This document shows positions 36,084 through 43,432 of a stretch of DNA of 64,000 nucleotides, piece by piece (the first letter of the stretch is position 1; each line of letters begins with the position of its first letter). The DNA comes from Haliscomenobacter sp. (GTDB lineage Bacteria; Bacteroidota; Bacteroidia; Chitinophagales; Saprospiraceae). The stretch covers positions 124,001-188,000 of the forward strand of contig NZ_JADKCX010000001.1 of NCBI RefSeq assembly GCF_016718685.1, in the 5' to 3' direction. The notes under the pieces were generated by a model. The model saw nothing but the letters and a program-made list of their open reading frames with translations. It had not been told where the DNA came from and did no database searches. The position numbers and the translations under genes were made by a program.

Positions 36084-37091
36084 TTAGCTTCTTTTGGTTG
36101 AATTTCTCGCTACCAATGCGGAATTCAATACCGTATTTTCCAGCAGAAAGTGGTGCCCTTTTTTTTCCACCAGCTTAAACAGGATCGATGCCCCTTCCCG
36201 GCCCATTTCATAAGCTGGCTGGGTAATGGTGCTAAGGGAAGGGTTGAGCCAAGCTGCGGTTTGCATATTGGAGAAACAAATGACTTTGACATCCTGCGGG
36301 ATAGTCAAGGTCAACTCTGCACAGATTTCATACGCCGCAATCGCCAGTTTTTCTACCGAAGCAAAGATGCCATCGGGCCGATTTTTTCTTTTGAATAATT
36401 GCTTGATCAGGGTTTTATTCTTGGCTTCATCTCCGGTGCAGGACAGAATCAGGCCATTGTCTGGTTTTATGTTGTGCTTTTTTAGGGCTTCCAGATACCC
36501 ATTCATGCGCTTGTTGCTGATCGAAAGATTGGGGGCTATTGACAAAAAGGCGATGCGTGTACAACCATTTTCAATCAAGTGTTCGGTTGCCTTGATGCCG
36601 CAATTGTAATCATCCGTCGTGACCTTTGGCGCATCGATGTCTTCAGCGATGCGGTCAAAAAAAACCAGCGGTATTTCGTTTTCTCTTAGGGCTTGCAGGT
36701 GAGTGGTATCAGAAGTTTCTTCAGATAAGGACATCATGATTCCGTCAACCCGGCCATTTTGTAACAATTTGGTTATCGCTATTTCCTTTTGCATGTCCTC
36801 ATGGGTCAGGTAAATCAGAACGTGGTAGCCTTTTTCCTGGGCAATGGACTCAATGCCGTTGATCACGGGGCCAAAAAAATCATTGACCACCTCAGGGATA
36901 ACTACGGCAATGGTTTTGCTTTTTTGTTTGCGCAAACTGCTGGCCTGGGGATTGACCTGGTAATTTAATTCTTTGGCTTTTGCCAGCACTCGGTTTTTGG
37001 TAGCAACACTAATTTCGTGGCTGTCCCGTAATGCTTTTGAAACAGTTGAGAAAGATAAGTTTAATGCTTTGGCAAGTTCTTTAAGATTCAT
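36084..37091 (-). CDS. LacI-family transcriptional regulator
   Basis: A 335-aa regulator. The N-terminal helix-turn-helix reads LKELAKALNLSFSTVSKALR, with the LacI hinge helix SSLRKQKSK at about 53-62. The periplasmic-binding-protein-like effector domain follows (TIAVVIPEVVNDFFGPVING, DGIMMSLSEETS, CTRIAFLSIAP). It is divergent from the HbpS-like gene; the third ACAACGTTGT block is in the shared intergenic region, 75 nt from its start codon. It is therefore the most likely regulator of the three operator sites and of itself. The inducer is unknown. Confidence 0.92.
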   Translation of the reverse strand: MNLKELAKALNLSFSTVSKALRDSHEISVATKNRVLAKAKELNYQVNPQASSLRKQKSKTIAVVIPEVVNDFFGPVINGIESIAQEKGYHVLIYLTHEDMQKEIAITKLLQNGRVDGIMMSLSEETSDTTHLQALRENEIPLVFFDRIAEDIDAPKVTTDDYNCGIKATEHLIENGCTRIAFLSIAPNLSISNKRMNGYLEALKKHNIKPDNGLILSCTGDEAKNKTLIKQLFKRKNRPDGIFASVEKLAIAAYEICAELTLTIPQDVKVICFSNMQTAAWLNPSLSTITQPAYEMGREGASILFKLVEKKGHHFLLENTVLNSALVARNSTKRS

Positions 37092-37163
37092 ATTGGTATC
37101 TTGGTGTCTCCATCAGGCCATTTCAAATATAGGTAAGATTTTGGGCATTCTACAAAAAACCAA

Positions 37164-37198
37164 CGACAACGTTGTAGCAAATAAATACCCCACAAAAG
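37164..37198 (+). promoter_or_regulatory. Operator block copy 3 (palindrome ACAACGTTGT), in the lacI intergenic region
   Basis: The palindrome is at 37166-37175. The 35-bp block differs from the other two copies by one base (CCCAC for CGCAC). It is 89 nt before the ATG at 37265 and 75 nt from the divergent lacI start, so it could serve both. Confidence 0.8.
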
Positions 37199-37264
37199 AT
37201 CAGGCGCATCAGGTTTTTCTTGAATTTTACAAAAAGTTGAAAACGAAAATACAATCAGACTAAA

Positions 37265-37714
37265 ATGGAGAACCCTGAAATGTTGACCCTGGTGCATAAA
37301 ATGTTTGACGCCATTGAGCAATTGATCCCGGTTTACCTGGAAATTCCAGCGGATGAGTGCATTTCCCATGGAAACCTGGCCGTGTGCATCATTGATGACA
37401 CGGGTGTCGTACATGGAAAAATGTTCGGGACAAACCAAGCAAGGTTGCGGCAATCCTATAAAGTGGCCTGGACAAAAGCCAGTCAGGTCTGGCTTACTGG
37501 CGTAAAAACCGGGGCATATGAACGGATGGTCTTCAACAAAGAAGTGGATGAAAATGCCAATGGGATTGAAGCACCAGACCTGATCGGATGGGAAGGCGGA
37601 CAACCGCTGACCCTGAAAAATGGAACCCTGCTTTCCGTTGGCTTTAGTGGTTTCAGAGGCACAACTGATCTGGAAATAATGGTAAAAGCGCTGGCTGCTG
37701 CGGAACAGCGTTAA
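37265..37714 (+). CDS. GlcG/HbpS-like (DUF336) protein
   Basis: A 149-aa soluble protein with the GlcG/HbpS-like alpha/beta pattern: LAVCIIDDTGVVHGKMFGTN followed by RLRQSYKVAWTKASQVWLTG and a Gly-rich closing part (LLSVGFSGFRGTTDLEIMVKAL). Some members bind haem; others occur in glycolate or diol catabolism with unclear roles. There is no signal peptide. It heads the operon with the aldo/keto reductase behind operator copy 3. Its biochemical role is unknown. Confidence 0.65.
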   Translation: MENPEMLTLVHKMFDAIEQLIPVYLEIPADECISHGNLAVCIIDDTGVVHGKMFGTNQARLRQSYKVAWTKASQVWLTGVKTGAYERMVFNKEVDENANGIEAPDLIGWEGGQPLTLKNGTLLSVGFSGFRGTTDLEIMVKALAAAEQR

Positions 37715-37754
37715 TGTTAAACAACTCTAAATCGGCTCTAAAAATAACGCCATC

Positions 37755-38750
37755 ATGCAATACTTACCTAGTGCCCAACGGTACCAATCCATGGAATACC
37801 GCCGCTGCGGCAACAGCGGACTGAAATTGCCCGCTATTTCACTTGGCCTGTGGCACAACTTCGGCCACATCGACGTACTGGACAATGCGCGCAATATTTT
37901 ACGGGTTGCTTTTGACAATGGCATTACCCATTTTGATTTAGCCAATAATTATGGCCCGCCTGCTGGCTCAGCTGAAGAGAATTTCGGGAAAATATTCAAA
38001 GATGATTTTGTCCCTTACCGGGATGAATTGATCATTTCCTCCAAGGCCGGTTGGGGCATGTGGCCGGGGCCTTATGGTGATTGGGGATCAAAAAAATACC
38101 TGGTAGCCAGCCTCGATCAGAGTTTGAAAAGGATGGGCCTGGATTACGTGGACATTTTTTACCACCACCGCCCTGACCCCGAAACGCCCCTGGAAGAAAC
38201 CATGGGAACGCTTGATTTGATGGTGCGCCAGGGGAAAGCCCTCTATGTGGGGATATCGAGCTATCAGCCCGCAGAAGCCGCAAAAGCCATGAAAATATTG
38301 CAAGAACTGGGCACGCCTTGCCTGATTCACCAGCCCAAATATTCCATGTTCGACCGTTGGGTGGAAAATGGATTACTGGATGTTTTGGAACAAAATGGGG
38401 TAGGGTGTATCCCCTTTTCTCCGCTGGCCCAAGGGGTCTTGACCAATAAATACCTGAAAGGTATTCCTGCCGATTCTAGAGCATCCAGCCATCGGGGCAA
38501 CGGAGCCATCGAAGAAGACCAGGTTTCGGAGGATAAAATCAATAAAGTACGCCAACTCAATGATCTGGCTGAAGCACGGGGACAAAACCTGGCGCAAATG
38601 GCCCTGGCCTGGATATTGAAAGACCCACGCATCACTTCCGTGCTGATTGGGGCCAGCAAACCTGCCCAGGTATTGGATTCGATTGGTTGTCTTGCCAATT
38701 ATTCCTTTTCTGAGGAAGAGCTCAATAAGATCAATAACATTTTACAATAA
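37755..38750 (+). CDS. Aldo/keto reductase, YghZ-like
   Basis: A 331-aa NADPH-dependent (beta/alpha)8 oxidoreductase. The catalytic tetrad is visible as Asp and Tyr in FDLANNYGPP, Lys in IISSKAGWGM and His in DIFYHHRPDP. The C-terminal NADP region is VLIGASKPAQVLDSIG. It resembles YghZ (L-glyceraldehyde-3-phosphate reductase) and the beta-subunit-like clade. It lies 40 nt after the HbpS-like gene and 19 nt before the exported TIM-barrel gene. A role in reducing a sugar aldehyde or keto sugar from this pathway is inferred. Confidence 0.87.
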   Translation: MQYLPSAQRYQSMEYRRCGNSGLKLPAISLGLWHNFGHIDVLDNARNILRVAFDNGITHFDLANNYGPPAGSAEENFGKIFKDDFVPYRDELIISSKAGWGMWPGPYGDWGSKKYLVASLDQSLKRMGLDYVDIFYHHRPDPETPLEETMGTLDLMVRQGKALYVGISSYQPAEAAKAMKILQELGTPCLIHQPKYSMFDRWVENGLLDVLEQNGVGCIPFSPLAQGVLTNKYLKGIPADSRASSHRGNGAIEEDQVSEDKINKVRQLNDLAEARGQNLAQMALAWILKDPRITSVLIGASKPAQVLDSIGCLANYSFSEEELNKINNILQ

Positions 38751-38769
38751 CCTATTAACAATAGCAACC

Positions 38770-39732
38770 ATGCGTCACTACATCAAAACAAGCCACACAA
38801 AATTCCTGCGGATAGTTGTTTTGGCTACTGCTTTAATGACATTTTGGGGTAGTCATGCATCGGTTGCGCAACCTGTTAAAAGAGTAAGCTCTAAAGCACC
38901 CATAAAATTGGCACTGAATGCTTACTCTTTTAACGACCTGCTGATGGCAAAAGATCCAAGGGATAAACAGCCCTTGTACACCCTGTTCAATTTAATGGAT
39001 TGGTGTGCCGGGCAAAAAATTGCAGCGGTAGACCTTACCGGGTATTATTTCCCCAATTATCCCGAAGTTCCTTCCGATGAATACATTGCAAGGGTGCGTA
39101 ACAAGGCAAAACAATTGGGAATCGTGATCAGTGGAACAGGCATCCGCAACAATTTTGCTTCACCCGACCCGGCGGCAAGGGCTGCAGATGTAGCTTTGGC
39201 AAAAAAATGGATTGAAGTGGCCGCCAAATTAGGGGCGCCAGTACTAAGGTTGTTTGCTGGTGAAATCCCCAAAGGTTATGAAAACAAATGGGATGAAGTA
39301 GCGGGCTGGATGATCGAATGTTACAAAGAGTGTGCCGCACATGGTGAAAAACATGGGGTTAAAATCGGTATCCAAAATCATGGTGATATGCTCCAAACCG
39401 CTGAACAATGTTTAAAAGTGCTAAAAGGTGTCAATAGCAAATGGGCAGGTATCATTGTGGATACCGGTAATTTTAAAACCCCAGATCCCTATGTGGATAT
39501 TGAGGCAGTGGTTCCCTATGCCGTCAACTGGCAGGTGAAAGAAAGCGCCTTTGGAATCGGCAGTACGGTCAAGACGGATTGTGTTCGTTTAATGAAAATT
39601 TTAAAAAAGACGGGCTACCAAGGTTATTTACCCGTTGAGACCCTTTTGGTGCGGGGAAAACCTTACGATCCTTTTGCCTTGGTACCGGAACTACTGAACG
39701 AGTTAAAGCTGGCCATGAAGGAGGTCTATTGA
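38770..39732 (+). CDS. Exported xylose-isomerase-like TIM-barrel protein
   Basis: A 320-aa protein with a signal peptide (FLRIVVLATALMTFWGSHASVAQ). The TIM barrel contains APIKLALNAYSFNDLL, KIGIQNHGDMLQTAEQC, IVDTGNF and NWQVKES, which supply the Glu/Asp/His metal ligands of the family. Exported members in Bacteroidota often accompany DUF1080 proteins and oxidoreductases in 3-keto-sugar pathways, but that link is inference. It ends the third operon, 14 nt before the convergent protease-tail gene. Confidence 0.78.
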   Translation: MRHYIKTSHTKFLRIVVLATALMTFWGSHASVAQPVKRVSSKAPIKLALNAYSFNDLLMAKDPRDKQPLYTLFNLMDWCAGQKIAAVDLTGYYFPNYPEVPSDEYIARVRNKAKQLGIVISGTGIRNNFASPDPAARAADVALAKKWIEVAAKLGAPVLRLFAGEIPKGYENKWDEVAGWMIECYKECAAHGEKHGVKIGIQNHGDMLQTAEQCLKVLKGVNSKWAGIIVDTGNFKTPDPYVDIEAVVPYAVNWQVKESAFGIGSTVKTDCVRLMKILKKTGYQGYLPVETLLVRGKPYDPFALVPELLNELKLAMKEVY

Positions 39733-39746
39733 ATTTTTACAAACGA

Positions 39747-41093
39747 TCACCGCTGCAAGATCACCCTTAAGCCCACCGAAGACTGCCGGTGCTTCAAACG
39801 CAACACATACATCCCCGCCGGATACCGGGACAAATCTATGGTCCAATCGCGGAAAACCTGCCCCGGCACAATCGTACTCAACAACTGCCCACTCATGTTG
39901 TACAGTTCAATGCTGGCTCCATCTATGGCGGCGGAGAGGTGCAGCGTTACCCGGCCAGTGCTGGGAATGGGCTCTATGCCTACATCCAGATTGTTGATCT
40001 TGCTCAGGTTACTTTGAAACACCGTGAACGATTGAATTTTTGATTCCGTAATGCCACAGGAGTTCAGCGCCCGAACCCGCCAAAAGTAGCGTCCTGCCGC
40101 CAAATCTTGTGCTCTTTGGTACTCGGTAAGTTCCAAATTGGCCGTCCATACCGGGAATAAAAATGCCGAATCCGATGCCACTTCCAATTCATACCGCTCC
40201 ACTGCACCACTGCTACTCCAACTAAAATTTGGCCTTTTGTCCAGTAAGACTGCTGAAACTGCTGGAGTACTCAGCACCGGAATCCGTGGGGCAGCGGTGA
40301 TGGAAAAACTGACCTTGGTGCTATCGCGCAGGTTGTTCTGGCGCGTGTAAAATGTCAACGCATAATTACCGGGGAGCAATGGCCGCAGGTTTCTGGCTTT
40401 AGCTTGAAACAATACTCCGGCATTGATTTTGGCGGGATCTTCACTAAAGGACAAACTCAAGGCTGTCCGGGGCGTCACGCGGTAACTCAGGGTTGCCGAA
40501 CCCTGGTACCCGTCGGCGGCTTTGAGCAACAATACCATCGAATCGGCCTGGCAAAGCGCCTGGAATTCAGGTAGCACGGTAGCCTGTATGCTCGGCGCAA
40601 TGGAAAATTGCTGAAAAGTATTCGGTACCAGAGAAGTATCACAAGTATTGATGCCCCAAACCTTCCAGTAATATGTACCTTTCAAATCCAACTGGCCGAT
40701 TTGATAGGTGGTGTCCAAACTGCGGTACCGCCCTATAATGTCCCTGAATGCCGCATCTCGGGCCAGTACTATGCTGTATTGTTGGGCAAATTTACCTTTG
40801 CGCCAACGCAGTTGTACGGGTAATGGCACCAGGTTGTCGCCATTTTGGGGCTCTAGTGCTTGTACAGGCTGGGGGGCCTGGACGATTTCCACCAAAAGAA
40901 AGCGCGACAAAGTATCACTTCCAACAATGGCCTGAAGCTTGAGGGTTTGGAATCCAGACAAAGTACTGGATTCGTTGCGCAACTCCAGGGTGTTGCTGGT
41001 ACCCGTAATCGGATTTTTGCTGAATTGTGCCTTTAATCCTGCGGGTAAATTGAGTATGCTGAATTGAATGGACTGGGCATTCGGATTATTCAA
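39747..41093 (-). CDS. C-terminal part of a secreted protease: Fn3-like domains and T9SS sorting tail
   Basis: About 448 aa. Two fibronectin-III/Ig-like repeats are visible: PLPVQLRWRKGKFAQQYSIV with TYYWKVWGINTC, then RPNFSWSSSGAVERYELEV with RYFWRVRALNSCG. The end is a type IX secretion sorting domain: GIEPIPSTGRVTLHL, IELYNMSGQLLSTI, GMYVLRLKHRQ. There is no start signal or signal peptide. In the frame upstream of its first methionine it reads RPGTASWNIQLNNPN, which continues directly from the end of the protease gene. It is therefore most likely the second half of that gene, separated by a one-base indel near 41108-41125. Confidence 0.75.
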   Translation of the reverse strand: MNNPNAQSIQFSILNLPAGLKAQFSKNPITGTSNTLELRNESSTLSGFQTLKLQAIVGSDTLSRFLLVEIVQAPQPVQALEPQNGDNLVPLPVQLRWRKGKFAQQYSIVLARDAAFRDIIGRYRSLDTTYQIGQLDLKGTYYWKVWGINTCDTSLVPNTFQQFSIAPSIQATVLPEFQALCQADSMVLLLKAADGYQGSATLSYRVTPRTALSLSFSEDPAKINAGVLFQAKARNLRPLLPGNYALTFYTRQNNLRDSTKVSFSITAAPRIPVLSTPAVSAVLLDKRPNFSWSSSGAVERYELEVASDSAFLFPVWTANLELTEYQRAQDLAAGRYFWRVRALNSCGITESKIQSFTVFQSNLSKINNLDVGIEPIPSTGRVTLHLSAAIDGASIELYNMSGQLLSTIVPGQVFRDWTIDLSRYPAGMYVLRLKHRQSSVGLRVILQR

Positions 41094-42529
41094 CTGAATG
41101 TTCCAGGAGGCAGTACCAGGCCGCAGATGCTGCGGTTTTCTTGATCAAGCAGGATGCTGTTAAGGCACTCGTAATGCCAGCGCCCGCTCATTTGCTCCAG
41201 GGCATTGCGGTTGGGGTCGAGCCAATCGCGCAGTCGTGTGTTCAGGCTGGCACCTGCATTCCAGGATGCCTTCCAGGTGCCAAAGGAGTCGTACCCAGTA
41301 TTGCCGCAGAGCGCTGTCCCCCCGTGCAATTGCCCAATTACTTGCCCTTGTTGGTTAAAAAGCGGGGCACCGGAAGAACCATCTTCGGTACTGCCAATGT
41401 CCCAACGGGGCACGATTACGTGGTTGCCATTGCTCACTTGGGTAGCTGCCCCCCAGTTGCCGAGGTAAGTGCTTCTGGTCGAATAACTGAAGCGTTTTTC
41501 TTCACTGCCCGCCTGGTGCACCGTGGCCACGCCTCCCGTTGGGGTCTGGTTGAGGGTATTCCAGCCCGCAAAATAGGCATTGGCATCCAATACAACCGGA
41601 TCATCCAGTTCTAGTAATGTAAAATCGGAATTGCTGTTGGAAGAGCGCTGGACCATGCCCGTATTAAACGTGTCAAATTTGCCATCTCCAGGAGACGCGT
41701 TGGCCGTACTGCCCGGCTGGCGACAAATGCTGTTTTGGAAATTCCAGTACACGACCAACGAAGGCGCGTCCGAGGCTCTGCTCTGACAGTGCCGAGCGGT
41801 TACGAAATAGGGATGACAATCTTCTTTGCCGTTATTGACCAAAAAACCTGTACAAATGGAAGTGCCCCGAATGGAGATCAAGCCCACGGACTGGGCCACA
41901 TCCCGGAAATTTTCGACCTGGGGATATCCATTGTTTTGTCCACAAATGATATCAATATGGCATTCTGAAGAACGCACTTGAGTGAGGTTGACAAAATCAT
42001 GATTGACAAAACCCAGTTGCAAACGCAGATCGGTTTTTTGGCGGGTGGGTAAAATGACCTCTAAAACGACTTCTTCACTTTCGATGATCGGACTCCAAAA
42101 TTCGGCGTGGTCTTCGTTGTCAGCACTGCGGAAAGGGCCCATTTTTTCAGCAGTACGGCTGTTGATCAAAAAAAATTCCGCTTCAGAAGGCAGGTAAAAA
42201 CCGGTAAAGCCAAAATTGAGTGAATATGCCCCTTGCGAGCGTACGCCAAGCCGCCAGCGACTTTGCCCTGCGGCAATTTCTTCCCAGCGCCCACTGTTAT
42301 CAGGGGTATAATTCACTTCGATGGCTTTGGCAAACTGGGGTGCCCTGCCCATTTCCCGCAAACTGTACTCTTCTGCTTGTAGCGTCGCGTTGTTTTGTAC
42401 CGGCATGCTTACCCTGTGCAACCGACCAAATTGTGGATGTTCCCACTGGTCTTTGGTAGGGGCTTGTTGGGCGCGGGCCGGTGTGCCACAAATGAATAAA
42501 ACAAGCGCTAAAAGTAAAGTTTGCTTCAT
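41090..42529 (-). CDS. Secreted trypsin-fold serine protease, N-terminal part
   Basis: A 479-aa product with a signal peptide (MKQTLLLALVLFICGTPARAQ), a prodomain to about residue 190, and a chymotrypsin-fold domain. His is in YFVTARHC, Asp in NSDFTLLELDD and the nucleophile Ser in GSSGAPLFNQQG. The pattern and the cysteines CHID, ICTGFLV and CLNS recall lysyl endopeptidases (Achromobacter protease I-like) of Bacteroidota. It ends abruptly at ICGLVLPPGTFS, and a T9SS tail lies in the adjacent frame with a 4-nt overlap, so the native protein is probably a single polypeptide of about 940 aa. ATG at 42529 was chosen because it gives a clean signal peptide. Confidence 0.82.
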   Translation of the reverse strand: MKQTLLLALVLFICGTPARAQQAPTKDQWEHPQFGRLHRVSMPVQNNATLQAEEYSLREMGRAPQFAKAIEVNYTPDNSGRWEEIAAGQSRWRLGVRSQGAYSLNFGFTGFYLPSEAEFFLINSRTAEKMGPFRSADNEDHAEFWSPIIESEEVVLEVILPTRQKTDLRLQLGFVNHDFVNLTQVRSSECHIDIICGQNNGYPQVENFRDVAQSVGLISIRGTSICTGFLVNNGKEDCHPYFVTARHCQSRASDAPSLVVYWNFQNSICRQPGSTANASPGDGKFDTFNTGMVQRSSNSNSDFTLLELDDPVVLDANAYFAGWNTLNQTPTGGVATVHQAGSEEKRFSYSTRSTYLGNWGAATQVSNGNHVIVPRWDIGSTEDGSSGAPLFNQQGQVIGQLHGGTALCGNTGYDSFGTWKASWNAGASLNTRLRDWLDPNRNALEQMSGRWHYECLNSILLDQENRSICGLVLPPGTFS

Positions 42530-42818
42530 GGTGAAATCTATTGATGCACTCAAACTATAGAATAAAATGTACAAAACCCTGCTATTGTTGTTGCATTGAT
42601 GAGAAGTGTAGATCGGATGACAAAAATTACCTCATGTTCAACTTTTCCACTACATTTCAGGTTAAGTGATGGAACCGTATAAATGTACACATTTTTAGGG
42701 TTCGATGTTCGGGGGTGGGGGGGGGGGCCCAAACCCCCCCCGCCTGGGAAAACCCCCCCCCCCGGCCCCCCCCCCCCCCCCCCCCCCGACCCCGCACGAA
42801 CCCCCAAAAACCACCCTT
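42530..42818. repeat. Divergent intergenic region with corrupted GGGTTCG hairpin and poly-G/poly-C tracts
   Basis: Between the protease and SlyD-like starts. The left arm TAGGGTTCGATGTTCGGGGG (about 42697-42716) and the right remnant GAACCCCCAAAAACC (42798-42812) belong to the GGGTTCG word family. Between them 42717-42788 consists of runs of G and C of 7-23 nt. The poly-C gives spurious poly-proline/glycine open frames on both strands. I see no gene here. Confidence 0.65.
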
Positions 42819-43346
42819 ATGATTGTGGAAGAACACAATGTCGTTACCCTGAGTTACGAATTGCGCAGTGGCGGCCCGGAGGGCGAGATTATGGAGATCA
42901 TGAACGTCCATTATCCCTTCAAGTTTTTTTGTGGAGGCGAGCAGTTGCTTCCTGCTTTTGAAGAGCAGTTGCGCGGCTTGGGCGAGGGCGACGCGTTTGA
43001 GTTTGTCCTTCCACCCAATTTGGCATACGGGGAGGTCGATCCTGAACAAATTCTGGAAGTACCCCGTGCCCTTTTTGATGAAGGGGACGAAGCTTCTTTG
43101 GAAAATGTTTTGGTGGAAGGCAATTTCATCGTCCTATCGGACGAAGAAGGGGAGGACTTTCATGGAAAAATCATCTCCTGGGATGAAGACCAGGTAAAAG
43201 TGGATTTTAACCACGCTATGGCGGGCAAAACCTTACATTTTAAAGGGGTGGTGCTCAATATCCGCAAGGCTACCGTGGATGAACTCATCCGCAAACAGGT
43301 GGTGGAAGAGGATGGTGTGCGCGGCTGGGATTGGGGTGTCAATTGA
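42819..43346 (+). CDS. FKBP-type peptidyl-prolyl isomerase, SlyD-like
   Basis: A 175-aa cytoplasmic protein. The FKBP fold is split by an insert-in-flap as in SlyD: VVTLSYELRSGGPEGEI, FKFFCGGEQLLPAFEEQL, DAFEFVLPPNLAYGEVDPEQ, then the IF-chaperone segment and AMAGKTLHFKGVVLNIRKAT. SlyD proteins act as folding helpers and metallochaperones; the His-rich metal tail of E. coli SlyD is absent, and the end is VRGWDWGVN. The ATG at 42819 is used, since the frame upstream is only the poly-C tract. Confidence 0.88.
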   Translation: MIVEEHNVVTLSYELRSGGPEGEIMEIMNVHYPFKFFCGGEQLLPAFEEQLRGLGEGDAFEFVLPPNLAYGEVDPEQILEVPRALFDEGDEASLENVLVEGNFIVLSDEEGEDFHGKIISWDEDQVKVDFNHAMAGKTLHFKGVVLNIRKATVDELIRKQVVEEDGVRGWDWGVN

Positions 43347-43432
43347 TGTTGTTTCACCACAGACAACACGGATGAGCACAAATTTTTTATCATTTAACCT
43401 AGCTTATCTGTGGTGAAAATTCCAAAAATAGG

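Noticed and set aside
14832..39732. Horizontal acquisition of the carbohydrate island
   Set aside because: No integrase, insertion sequence, tRNA edge or obvious base-composition step marks the borders; the operator blocks show coordination but not transfer.
42683..42961. Poly-proline/poly-glycine open frames on both strands
   Set aside because: They are translations of the poly-C/poly-G tract and disappear outside it; only the SlyD-like frame from 42819 has a recognisable domain.
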